From Planctomycetota bacterium (GTDB taxonomy: Bacteria; Planctomycetota; UBA11346), in NCBI GenBank assembly GCA_027859175.1, contig JAQIBG010000037.1, forward strand, positions 1 through 41,507: a stretch of 41,507 nucleotides of DNA, given 5' to 3'. Both the position numbers and the translations under genes were made by a program. Below are positions 8,748 to 16,995 of this stretch, one piece after another. The notes under the pieces were generated by a model. It worked only from the letters and a program-made list of their open reading frames with translations, did no database searches and was not told the origin of the DNA. Every line of letters starts with the position of its first letter. Position 1 is the first letter of the stretch.

Positions 8748-8807
8748 CTGTGAGCAGGCCGTCTCGCGTTGTTTTAGCATCGGTCGGCTCCGCGACAGGA
8801 GTGTGTA

Positions 8808-9521
8808 ATGAGTGCGATTATCTATGATGAGATCTTGCGTGGTGGCGCGATGTGGTCGATGCGTCTCAAGCGTGGCTATCGTCTTCGCCTAACCGACATC
8901 GACGGTGGCGCCAATCTGTCGCTGATGTTGCATAACGCCGAGCAGCCGCTCGAACGCTATAATATGCCCGACACCCTCAAGGGGCAGCATACCGCTCACA
9001 TCACCACCGGGTGCTGTCTGTATTCAGATATGGGCCGGGTATTGATGAGTGTGGTGTCTGACGATCTCGGCTGGCATGACACCGTCACCGGTTGTTCCAA
9101 TGCCGCCTCGGTGGTTCGCAAGTACGGCACCAAAGGCTACCAGGAACATCGCAACGATTTTCATCGCAATGCCTATGACAATTTCCTGACCGAACTCGGC
9201 AAGTATGGCCTCGGTGAGCGCGATATGACGGCCACGCTCAACCTGTTCTCGAAGGTGCAGACCGACGAGGCCGGTGCGCTGCATTTCGTCGCGGCGCATT
9301 CACCTGCTGGTGCCGGCGTCACCTTGCGTGCCGACATGAATGTGTTGGTGACCGCCACGGCGGTGCAGCATCCGATGCATCCGGGCGCTGCTTACGATCC
9401 CAAGCGGGTTGGCATCACCGTGTTGCGGGGCGAGGCCGCTGTGCCCGCTGACGATGTCTGTCGCGCGCGTTGCGATGAGAACGACCGCGCCTTCGCCAAC
9501 ACCGAACTGTACTTTGCCTGA
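8808..9521 (+). CDS. Carboxyguanidine deiminase subunit (DUF1989, urea-carboxylase-associated, first of pair)
   Basis: A 237-residue DUF1989 protein. Segments typical of the urea-amidolyase-associated family are [44 protein letters not shown] and [11 protein letters not shown]. Family members named for urea metabolism have been shown in other bacteria to be, as a heteromeric pair, deiminases that turn carboxyguanidine into allophanate and ammonia; that role is applied here by family and context. Conserved Cys and His suggest metal or catalytic use, but I cannot assign residues. CAGGAG precedes the ATG. It directly follows riboswitch 2 and is 11 bases from its partner. Cytoplasmic; no signal peptide. 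Confidence 0.9.
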   Translation: MSAIIYDEILRGGAMWSMRLKRGYRLRLTDIDGGANLSLMLHNAEQPLERYNMPDTLKGQHTAHITTGCCLYSDMGRVLMSVVSDDLGWHDTVTGCSNAASVVRKYGTKGYQEHRNDFHRNAYDNFLTELGKYGLGERDMTATLNLFSKVQTDEAGALHFVAAHSPAGAGVTLRADMNVLVTATAVQHPMHPGAAYDPKRVGITVLRGEAAVPADDVCRARCDENDRAFANTELYFA

Positions 9522-9532
9522 GGGGGTCTGTC

Positions 9533-10186
9533 ATGAGCACCGTTTGTGAAAGTCAACTCGATCCTGCCGCTGCCGTTTTCGATTACGAAATGCCTGCGGG
9601 TACCGGCTGGATGCACGCCCTCAAGCAGGGCCAGATTTTCCGCATTGTTGACCTCGAAGGCAATCAGGCGGTAGACACCTTGTTCTACGACAGCCATGAC
9701 CCGGCCAATCGCTACAGCGCGACCGATACGATTCGCGAGCAAGGCGGCATTTATTTGACCACGGGCACCCGTTTATTGAGCGTGCGCGGCGATGACTTGC
9801 TGACCATTGTGGCCGATACCTGTGGGCGCCATGACACCCTCGGTGGTGCCTGCGCTGCCGAGTCCAACCAGGTGCGCTATGACCTTAAGAAGAAGTGGAT
9901 GCACAATTGCCGCGATAACTCCTTGCTGGCCTTGGCTACCGATCCGCTTGGCGCTGGCATGGGCAAGCGCGATCTGACCCACAATATCAACTTTTTCATG
10001 AATGTGCCGGTGACTCCAGATGGTGGGCTGAGCTTTGCCGACGGCATCTCGGCGCCCGGGCGCTATGTTGAATTACGGGCTGAGCGCGACATCACCGTGT
10101 TGGTGTCGAACTGCCCCCAGCTGAACAACCCGTGTAATGCCTATAATCCGACCCCGGCGCGGATGCTGGTGTGGGATCCGGCCTGA
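9533..10186 (+). CDS. Carboxyguanidine deiminase subunit (DUF1989, second of pair)
   Basis: A 217-residue DUF1989 protein, paralogous to its upstream neighbour but shorter. Landmarks are [55 protein letters not shown] and the C-terminal [25 protein letters not shown] provides the ribosome site. Its TGA overlaps the carboxylase ATG (TGATG at 10184-10188), the usual coupling in these operons. It is expected to form the deiminase with the preceding gene product, acting directly on the carboxylase product. Function comes from family knowledge and gene order; no assay-level evidence is visible. Confidence 0.88.
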   Translation: MSTVCESQLDPAAAVFDYEMPAGTGWMHALKQGQIFRIVDLEGNQAVDTLFYDSHDPANRYSATDTIREQGGIYLTTGTRLLSVRGDDLLTIVADTCGRHDTLGGACAAESNQVRYDLKKKWMHNCRDNSLLALATDPLGAGMGKRDLTHNINFFMNVPVTPDGGLSFADGISAPGRYVELRAERDITVLVSNCPQLNNPCNAYNPTPARMLVWDPA

Positions 10187-13100
10187 TGTTCAGCAAAGTA
10201 CTGATTGCCAATCGCGGCGCGATCGCGTGTCGTATCATTCGAACCCTGCGCGCCATGGGTGTGGCCTCGGTGGCAGTGTATTCTGATGCCGATCGCCACG
10301 CGCGTCATGTTGAGTTGGCCGACGAGGCCGTGCGCATTGGCCCGCCGCCGGTGGCTGAGAGTTACCTGTCTATCGACGCCATCCTCGCGGCGGCCAAACA
10401 AACGGGCGCCGAGGCGATTCATCCTGGCTATGGCTTCTTGAGCGAAAACCCCGATTTCGCCACGGCCTGTGCTGAGGCCGGAGTGGTATTCATTGGGCCG
10501 ACGCCCGAACAGATGATCGCCTTTGGTCTCAAGCATGAGGCGCGCGCACTGGCCGAAGCCCTGGGTGTGCCGCTGGTGCCAGGCAGCGCTTTGCTGCAAG
10601 ACGAGACCGCGGCGGTGACGGCGGCCGATGCCATCGGCTACCCGGTGATGCTCAAGGCTACCGCAGGTGGCGGCGGCATTGGCATGCGGGTATGCGCATC
10701 GCAGGCCGAATTGCGCGAGGCCTTTGCCGCGGTGAAGCGTTTGGCTGGCGGCAACTTTGGCCACGATGGGGTATTTGTTGAGAAATATATCGAGCGCGCG
10801 CGGCACCTGGAGGTGCAGGTGGTAGGTGACGGTCTCGGTGGCGTGGTTGCCCTGGGGGAGCGCGACTGCTCGGTACAGCGACGCAATCAGAAGGTGATCG
10901 AAGAAAGCCCTGCACCCGGCCTCAGCCCGGCGCGTCGTAGCGAGTTGATCGACGCTGCGGTGAAGATGACGCGCGCGGTGCGCTATCGCAACGCTGGCAC
11001 CGTCGAGTTTGTGTACGATGTGAGCGCCGATGCGTTTTACTTCTTGGAGGTGAACTGTCGCCTTCAGGTGGAGCACGGCGTTACCGAAATGGTGACCGGC
11101 GTTGATCTGGTTGCGTGGATGTTGCACATCGCCGCAGGCGACACCGCGTGTCTGAGCAGCTACGATCACGCGCCGCAGGGCCATGCGATTCAGGCCCGCG
11201 TTTACGCGGAAGATCCCGCGCGCGATTTCCAGCCGGCGGCGGGCTTGGTGACCCGCTTCGCCACGCCCGAGGGTGTGCGCTGTGATCACTGTTTGGCCGA
11301 CGGTATTGATGTGCCGGCTTTTTATGATCCCCTGATCGCCAAGATAATCGTGCACACGGCAGATCGTGAAAGCGCGCGTAAGCAGTTGCGCGATACGCTG
11401 AGTAATCTCGAGCTGCACGGTATTGAGGCCAACCACACGTGGCTGGCGCACGTGCTTGAACAAGACGTGTTCACCGCCGGCGAGCATCACACGCGGTGGC
11501 TGGCCGACGTGCCCTGGCAGCCGCTGTCGATCGACGTGCTGCGCCCTGGCACCCATTCAAGCGTGCAAGACTGGCCAGGGCGTGAGGGCTATTGGGACGT
11601 GGGCGTGCCGCCCTCTGGGCCGATGGACGATCTGTCGTTCCGTGTTGGCAATCGTCTGCTCGGGAACGATGAGGCCGCGGCTGCTCTTGAATTGACCATG
11701 AGTGGGCCGCGTTTGCGCTTCAATGCGCCCGGCGCGTTCTGCCTGACGGGCGCGCGCATGAGCGCGACCCTGGATGGTGAGGAGGTCCCGCAGTGGACCG
11801 TGGTGCACGCCGCGGCTGGCGCGGTGCTCGATCTGGGTACGGTTCAAGACGCCGCCTGTCGGACTTATTTGTGTGTCGCCGGTGGTATTGATGTGCCGCC
11901 GTACTTGGGTTCGCGCAGCACGTTTGACCTTGGTGAATTCGGTGGTCACGGTGGTCGCGTATTGCGAACCGGCGACGTGTTGCGACTTGGTGCATGCGCG
12001 GCCTTGCCGCCGATACAGTCGGCGCCCGAGCAATTGCAGCCACACTACGGGCACCATTGGGATGTGGGCGTGTTGTATGGCCCGCATGGCGCGCCTGACT
12101 TTTTCACCGACGAGGACATCGACGCGATCTTCGCCGCGGATTGGAGCGTTCACTACAACTCCAATCGTACCGGCGTGCGTCTGATTGGCCCCAAACCAAC
12201 CTGGGCGCGTAGCGATGGCGGCGAGGCGGGTTTGCACCCGTCTAACATTCACGACAACGCCTACGCGGTCGGCACGATTGATTTTACCGGTGATATGCCG
12301 GTGATTCTCGGGCGTGACGGCCCGAGCCTGGGTGGCTTTGTGTGCCCAGCGACCGTGGTGGCGGCCGATTTTTGGAAGATCGGCCAGGTGCGGCCTGGTG
12401 ATACGATTCGCTTTCATCGCCTGAGCCAGGACCAAGCGGTGGCCTTGGAGCGCGATCAGGATGCTGCGATTGCGGCGCTCGGTTCCCTGCCGCCCACGCC
12501 CACCGTGATAACCGCGCCAATCGCTGAAGACTCGCCCATTCTGGCGCGACGCGAAGATGGCCCCGATGGGCAGTCGGTTACCGTGCGACGCGCTGGCGAC
12601 CGTTATCTTTTGGTTGAGTACGGCGACAATATTCTCGACATCAACCTGCGGATGCGGGCCCATACCTTGCAGCAGGCTCTGGCGGCTGATCGCCCCGCTG
12701 CGCTGCGCGAGATGGTGCCGGGGATTCGCTCTTTGCAGCTGCGCTATGATCCGCAGCAGCTTGATCAGCAAGACTTGGTTGATCATGTCATGGGCTTACA
12801 GAATCACTTGCCCTCGGTTGACGAGGTGGTGATTCCGAGTCGTATTGTGCACTTGCCCTTGAGCTGGGACGATCCGGCGACCCGCGAGGCGATCGAAAAA
12901 TATCAAAAGTCAGTGCGGCCCGATGCGCCGTGGTGCCCGTCGAACATTGAGTTCATTCGGCGCATCAATGGTCTGGATGACGAAGAGGCGGTACGCAAAG
13001 TCCTGTTCGGCGCCAACTACTTGGTGCTCGGTTTGGGTGACGTGTACTTGGGTGCCCCGGTGGCAACGCCGGTCGATCCGCGTCACCGTTTGGTCACCAC

Positions 13101-13815
13101 CAAGTACAACCCAGCCCGCACCTGGACCGCGCCCAACTCGGTTGGGATCGGCGGTGCCTATCTGTGCATCTACGGGATGGAGGGGCCCGGCGGTTACCAG
13201 TTTGTGGGTCGCACCTGTCAGGTGTGGAATACCTATCGCGAGACTAAACGCTTCACGCCTGGTCATCCGTGGTTGCTGCGCTTCTTCGATCAGATCCGTT
13301 GGCACGAGGTCAGCCATGACGAGCTGATGGAATTTCGGCAGGATTTCTTGCACGGCAAGGTCGACATCAAGGTCGAAGAAACCACCTTTGACTTGGGGGC
13401 CTACAATCGCTTCCTGCGCGACGAAGCCGACTCGATCGCGGACTGGAAGAACCACCAGCAAGCAAGTTTTGAGGCCGAGCGCCAACGTTGGATCGATCAG
13501 GGCCTGGCGACTTATGTCAGCGAGATTCCCGACGTGCCAGCGGAAGATAGCAACACGGCCATTCCGGATGGCGCGATTGGCGTAGACACGCCGATTCCAG
13601 GCTCGGTGTGGCAATTGCCGGTCAGCATTGGCGACGAGGTCGGCGAGGGCGATGCCCTGGTGGTGATCGAAGCGATGAAAATGGAAACACGGATCGACGC
13701 ACCGTGTGCGGGGCGCGTGGTCGATATTCGCTGCCGCGAAGGGGCGCCGGTCAACGCCGGACAATGCCTGGTGGTGCTCGAGTCTGTTGAGTCTGGTGTG
13801 TCACCGCTGGTCTGA
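10186..13815 (+). CDS. uca: Biotin-dependent urea/guanidine carboxylase
   Basis: A 1209-residue multidomain carboxylase of the length usual for urea carboxylase. The start at 10186 is chosen because of the TGATG overlap and the family opening KVLIANRGAIACRI. Order of domains: biotin carboxylase (about 1-450) with the glycine-rich ATP loop KATAGGGGIGM and active-site NCRLQVEH; carboxyltransferase made of the two allophanate-hydrolase-like (KipA/KipI) halves (about 460-1080), including DVYLGAPVATPVDPRHRL and GGAYLCIYGMEGPGGYQFVG; and a C-terminal biotinyl domain with biotin site K1165 in EAMKMET. It uses ATP and bicarbonate to carboxylate the substrate. Riboswitches, the deiminase pair and Gdx point to guanidine as the real substrate; the urea label is historical. 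A carboxyltransferase active-site alignment would settle this. Confidence 0.94.
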   Translation: MFSKVLIANRGAIACRIIRTLRAMGVASVAVYSDADRHARHVELADEAVRIGPPPVAESYLSIDAILAAAKQTGAEAIHPGYGFLSENPDFATACAEAGVVFIGPTPEQMIAFGLKHEARALAEALGVPLVPGSALLQDETAAVTAADAIGYPVMLKATAGGGGIGMRVCASQAELREAFAAVKRLAGGNFGHDGVFVEKYIERARHLEVQVVGDGLGGVVALGERDCSVQRRNQKVIEESPAPGLSPARRSELIDAAVKMTRAVRYRNAGTVEFVYDVSADAFYFLEVNCRLQVEHGVTEMVTGVDLVAWMLHIAAGDTACLSSYDHAPQGHAIQARVYAEDPARDFQPAAGLVTRFATPEGVRCDHCLADGIDVPAFYDPLIAKIIVHTADRESARKQLRDTLSNLELHGIEANHTWLAHVLEQDVFTAGEHHTRWLADVPWQPLSIDVLRPGTHSSVQDWPGREGYWDVGVPPSGPMDDLSFRVGNRLLGNDEAAAALELTMSGPRLRFNAPGAFCLTGARMSATLDGEEVPQWTVVHAAAGAVLDLGTVQDAACRTYLCVAGGIDVPPYLGSRSTFDLGEFGGHGGRVLRTGDVLRLGACAALPPIQSAPEQLQPHYGHHWDVGVLYGPHGAPDFFTDEDIDAIFAADWSVHYNSNRTGVRLIGPKPTWARSDGGEAGLHPSNIHDNAYAVGTIDFTGDMPVILGRDGPSLGGFVCPATVVAADFWKIGQVRPGDTIRFHRLSQDQAVALERDQDAAIAALGSLPPTPTVITAPIAEDSPILARREDGPDGQSVTVRRAGDRYLLVEYGDNILDINLRMRAHTLQQALAADRPAALREMVPGIRSLQLRYDPQQLDQQDLVDHVMGLQNHLPSVDEVVIPSRIVHLPLSWDDPATREAIEKYQKSVRPDAPWCPSNIEFIRRINGLDDEEAVRKVLFGANYLVLGLGDVYLGAPVATPVDPRHRLVTTKYNPARTWTAPNSVGIGGAYLCIYGMEGPGGYQFVGRTCQVWNTYRETKRFTPGHPWLLRFFDQIRWHEVSHDELMEFRQDFLHGKVDIKVEETTFDLGAYNRFLRDEADSIADWKNHQQASFEAERQRWIDQGLATYVSEIPDVPAEDSNTAIPDGAIGVDTPIPGSVWQLPVSIGDEVGEGDALVVIEAMKMETRIDAPCAGRVVDIRCREGAPVNAGQCLVVLESVESGVSPLV

Positions 13816-13858
13816 GCCGGTTGATGCCGGCACAGACCGTGTCAGGAGGAGCTGTGGT

Positions 13859-14182
13859 ATGGTGTGGATCTGGTTGATTGCCTCAGGCATCTCTGAGATC
13901 GCGTGGGCCGCAAGCCTGAAACAGGCCAAGGGCTTCACCGATCTGTGGTGGAGCGTGGCGGCCGTGATCACCACTATCACCACGGTGTTCACCTTGAGCC
14001 AGGCGCTGAAGGGGCTGCCCTTGGGCCTCGCCTATGCGGTATGGACGGCAGTGGCTGTGATCGGCACTGCCGGCGTGGCCCTGGCCACTGGTGAGCGCTT
14101 TTCGTTTTTACAGCTGTGCTGTGTAGCGGCGATTGTGGCCGGCGCGGTGGGGCTCAAGGTTTTGACGCCGGAGTCACCATGA
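13859..14182 (+). CDS. sugE: Small multidrug-resistance family protein, SugE/Gdx-type guanidinium exporter
   Basis: A 107-residue protein with four membrane segments, the exact SMR size. The start at 13859 follows GGAGGAG by 6-7 bases. The essential proton/substrate glutamate is E13 (ISEIAWAASLK). The SugE/Gdx branch is recognised by this W-A-x-x-L-K context and by GLAYAVWTAVAVIGTAG. Gdx members exchange guanidinium out for protons in and are commonly under guanidine riboswitches. Here the gene sits inside the catabolic operon, 43 bases after the carboxylase and overlapping allophanate hydrolase (ATGA at 14179-14182). It probably vents excess guanidinium. A quaternary-ammonium exporter is less likely in this context. 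Confidence 0.92.
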   Translation: MVWIWLIASGISEIAWAASLKQAKGFTDLWWSVAAVITTITTVFTLSQALKGLPLGLAYAVWTAVAVIGTAGVALATGERFSFLQLCCVAAIVAGAVGLKVLTPESP

Positions 14183-15939
14183 GTATTCCTGAGGAAATGT
14201 CGATCCAGGCGCTGCGCAGCGCCTACGCCGCCGGTCTGCAACCGGCAGATCTGGTCAGCGAACTGCTGCGCCGGATTCAGACCTATGACGATCCGGCGCT
14301 GTTTATTTATCTGCTGTCTGAGGCTGAGTTGCTGGCCCAGGCCCTGGCGCTGAGCAGTCAGGACGCGAGTAGTCTGCCGCTGTATGGCATCCCCTTTGTG
14401 GTCAAAGACAACATCGACCTGGCTGGTGTGCCGACTACGGCTGGCTGCCCAGCCTTTGCGCAGACGCCAAGCGAATCGGCGCCGGTGGTTCAGGCTTTGC
14501 TTGATGCTGGCGCGATCTGCTTGGGCAAAACCAATCTGGATCAGTTTGCCACTGGCTTGGTCGGGACGCGTTCGCCCTATGGCACGCCGCGCAACCCGCA
14601 TCATCCGGAATATATTCCAGGTGGATCAAGCTCAGGCTCTGCCGCTGCCGTAGCGGCCGGCTTGGCGAGTTTCGGCTTAGGCACCGATACCGCTGGCTCT
14701 GGCCGCGTGCCGGCGGCCTTCTGCGGCCTGGTGGGCTGGAAGCCAAGTCGTGGCCTGCTCAGCACGCGCGGCGTGGTGCCGGCGGTGGCGAGTCTCGACT
14801 GCGTGTCGGTGTTTGCCCGCACGGCGGCCGATAGCGCTGCGGTGCGCTCGGTGGTGGCGGGCTTTGATCCGGCAGATCCTTTCGCGCGCGCCGCCCCGGA
14901 GGGGGGCAGCGCCAGGCCGCAGCGGATCGGCGTGCCGCGGCCGGGGCAGCTTGACTTTATGGGCGATGCCGCCGCGCAGGCGGCCTACGCGGCCGGTTGC
15001 GAAGCGTTGGCGGCCTGCGGCTGCGAATTAGTGCCAATTGACTTTGCGCCCTTTAGCGAAACCGCCGAGATGCTGTATGGCGGCCCGTGGGTTGCCGAGC
15101 GCTATGCCGCCGTGGGGCGCTTTGTGGAGCATCGCCAGGCCGACTGTGACCCCAGCGTGGGCGGCATCATCGTCGCCGCCAAAACCATCACGGCGGTGCA
15201 AGCCTTCGAGGCCGATTACCGCTTGCGGGCCTTGCGCCGCGCGGTGGAGCCAGTGTGGGGCGAGGTCGACGCGATTGCTGTCCCCACCACGCCAACCATC
15301 TACACGCGCGCTGAAATCGCAGCCGATCCGGTCGGCCTCAACTCGATTCTGGGCCGCACTAATAATTTTGCCAACCTGCTCGACCTGTGCGCCGCGGTCT
15401 TGCCCACGGCGCCAGGCCGCGATGGGCTGCCAACCGGGCTCACCGTGTTGGCGCCGGCCTTTGCCGATGTCGGCGTGTTGAGTGTGGTGCAGGCCGCACA
15501 CCGTCACACCGGCGCCGGAGTGGCCACGCCAGCCGAGCGCGCGCAGGCTCTGAGCGATGACCCGATTGAGCTCCTAGTGCTGGGCGCGCATCTGCGTGGC
15601 GAGCCGCTCAATCATCTCCTGACGCAGCGCGGCGCGCAGTTCCGGCGCGAGGTGAGCACGGCCGCCTGCTACCGCCTGGTGGCCATTCCTGGCGCGATGC
15701 CCAAGCCAGGCATGTACCGCGTTGACGGTTCGGGCGCATCTATCGCCGGCGAAGTCTGGGCTCTGTCGCCAGCAGCCTTGGGCGCCATCGTTGCCGAGAC
15801 GCCAGCACCGCTTGGTTTCGGATCAGTAGAGTTGGCCGACGGTAACCGCGTCACTGGCTTTGTCTGTGAGGCCGACCAAGGCCGCGACTACGAAGACATC
15901 AGCGCCTATGGCGGCTGGCGCGCTTGGCTGGCCCGCTAG
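14179..15939 (+). CDS. atzF: Allophanate hydrolase (AtzF-like)
   Basis: A 586-residue enzyme. The start at 14179 overlaps the exporter stop (ATGA). The amidase-signature domain (about 1-440) has the Ser-cisSer-Lys triad K76 (VVKDN), S150 (GGSSSGS) and nucleophile S174 (GTDTAGSGR). The C-terminal domain (about 450-586, starting ELLVLGAHLRGEPLNHLL) is the AtzF-type domain that completes breakdown of the amidase product. Together they convert allophanate to two ammonia and two CO2. It is the last gene of the guanidine operon and completes nitrogen release. Many bacteria fuse or pair it with the carboxylase; here the exporter gene separates them. Confidence 0.95.
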   Translation: MSIPEEMSIQALRSAYAAGLQPADLVSELLRRIQTYDDPALFIYLLSEAELLAQALALSSQDASSLPLYGIPFVVKDNIDLAGVPTTAGCPAFAQTPSESAPVVQALLDAGAICLGKTNLDQFATGLVGTRSPYGTPRNPHHPEYIPGGSSSGSAAAVAAGLASFGLGTDTAGSGRVPAAFCGLVGWKPSRGLLSTRGVVPAVASLDCVSVFARTAADSAAVRSVVAGFDPADPFARAAPEGGSARPQRIGVPRPGQLDFMGDAAAQAAYAAGCEALAACGCELVPIDFAPFSETAEMLYGGPWVAERYAAVGRFVEHRQADCDPSVGGIIVAAKTITAVQAFEADYRLRALRRAVEPVWGEVDAIAVPTTPTIYTRAEIAADPVGLNSILGRTNNFANLLDLCAAVLPTAPGRDGLPTGLTVLAPAFADVGVLSVVQAAHRHTGAGVATPAERAQALSDDPIELLVLGAHLRGEPLNHLLTQRGAQFRREVSTAACYRLVAIPGAMPKPGMYRVDGSGASIAGEVWALSPAALGAIVAETPAPLGFGSVELADGNRVTGFVCEADQGRDYEDISAYGGWRAWLAR

Positions 15940-15973
15940 AAACTCATCCTGCACGCTCAGTCCTTAGAACCGC

Positions 15974-16003
15974 GGGCGGCCTCACTTGTGAGCGAGGCCA
16001 CCC
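15974..16003. terminator. Stem-loop between convergent genes
   Basis: GGGCGGCCTC (15974-15983) pairs with GAGGCCACCC (15994-16003) with one mismatch and a 10-base loop, 35 bases after the allophanate hydrolase stop and just past the SDR stop on the other strand. There is no T-tract. Position between convergent genes suggests a transcript end for one or both. Confidence 0.45.
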
Positions 16004-16011
16004 GATAGGGC

Positions 16012-16764
16012 CTATTGGGCCGTGAAGCCGCCATCGACGTTGATGGCTTGCCCGGTGGTGAAGCTGTTGGCGGGGTCGGCCAGCCACAGCACGGCGCTGG
16101 CAATTTCTTCGGGTTTGCCGGCGCGCCCGACGGGATGCAGCGATGCCATCATGTCTTGGGTTGCTTTATCGGCGGCGAAGCGGCCATACATTTCGGTTTC
16201 GATCGCGCCTGGGCCAACTGCGTTGACGCGGATGCCGCTCTTGGCGTACTCAAGGGCTGCTCCCTTGGTGAAGCCGATCACGGCATGCTTGCTGGCGGTG
16301 TAGATGGACATGCCTTGGAAGCCGACAACGCCGGCGATCGACGAGTTGTTGATAATAGACCCGCCACCAGTTTTCAGCATCAGGGGGATCTGGTGCTGCA
16401 TGCTGACCATGACGCCGCGCACGTTGATGTCGAAAACGCGCTGGTAGTTATCGACGGTCGACGTGTGCAGGGGGACAAACAGGTCGCCTTCAATGCCAGC
16501 ATTGTTGAAGGCCGCATCGAGGCGTCCGTAGGTACTCTCGGTGGTATCGATTAGACGTTTGATCTGATCGACGTCGGCGACGTCGGTTTGCACGAAGGTG
16601 GCTTCACCACCGGCGTCATTGATGGTGGCGGCAACGGCCTCGCCTTTGTCGGCACGACGCCCGGCAAGGACGACGCGATAGCCGGCTTTGGCAAATGTTT
16701 GGGCCGTAGCAGCACCGATGCCAGAGGTGGCACCAGTGACGAGGGCAACGCGATCATGGCTCAT
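16012..16764 (-). CDS. Short-chain dehydrogenase/reductase (SDR, classical)
   Basis: A 250-residue classical SDR. The cofactor loop T10-G-A-T-S-G-I-G17, NNAG at 87-90, N114, S142, Y155 and K159 (YTASK) make the complete catalytic tetrad. R36-R37 after the second strand fits NADP preference. The C-terminal INVDGGFTAQ is usual for the glucose-1-dehydrogenase/3-oxoacyl-reductase-like group. GGAG precedes the ATG by about 8 bases. It converges on the guanidine operon and diverges from the kinase gene, so nothing nearby reveals the substrate. Confidence 0.9.
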   Translation of the reverse strand: MSHDRVALVTGATSGIGAATAQTFAKAGYRVVLAGRRADKGEAVAATINDAGGEATFVQTDVADVDQIKRLIDTTESTYGRLDAAFNNAGIEGDLFVPLHTSTVDNYQRVFDINVRGVMVSMQHQIPLMLKTGGGSIINNSSIAGVVGFQGMSIYTASKHAVIGFTKGAALEYAKSGIRVNAVGPGAIETEMYGRFAADKATQDMMASLHPVGRAGKPEEIASAVLWLADPANSFTTGQAINVDGGFTAQ

Positions 16765-16995
16765 GGAATAGCTCCAGGGTTCGAGAAGGTGGTTGTGGCT
16801 CCTGGGTTACGTGCTTGTGCCAGTGCCGTTTGCCTGGGCCTCACAGGCAGCGTGGCTTGGGCTTGATTGATCTTGATCGCAGCCTGGTCGTGTCTTTGGT
16901 GGCCAAAGGCCATGCTTTACGCGTGGGGAAAACCGGTTAGAGTCTGGTGCTTGGTTGTTTTGGCCGCGTGTGCCAGTTGCAGTCATGTCAATGCT

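Noticed and set aside
8079-8780. Minus-strand frame of 233 codons across the ATPase end and riboswitch 2
   Set aside because: It is antisense to conserved ABC motifs and to the riboswitch and has no domain or ribosome site.
10141-12786. Long minus-strand open frames (471 and 409 codons) opposite the carboxylase
   Set aside because: They are antisense to a well-supported 1209-residue gene, lack ribosome sites and recognisable domains, and are expected from the GC-rich codon pattern.
10186-13815. Reading this as pyruvate or acetyl-CoA carboxylase
   Set aside because: The middle region has the KipA/KipI-type carboxyltransferase of urea/guanidine carboxylase, not the pyruvate or acyl-CoA type.
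16867-16995. N-terminal extension of the kinase, reading as a signal or lipoprotein sequence
   Set aside because: An exported N-terminus would place the kinase domain outside the cell, in conflict with the single later membrane helix; the start at 16996 is more sensible.
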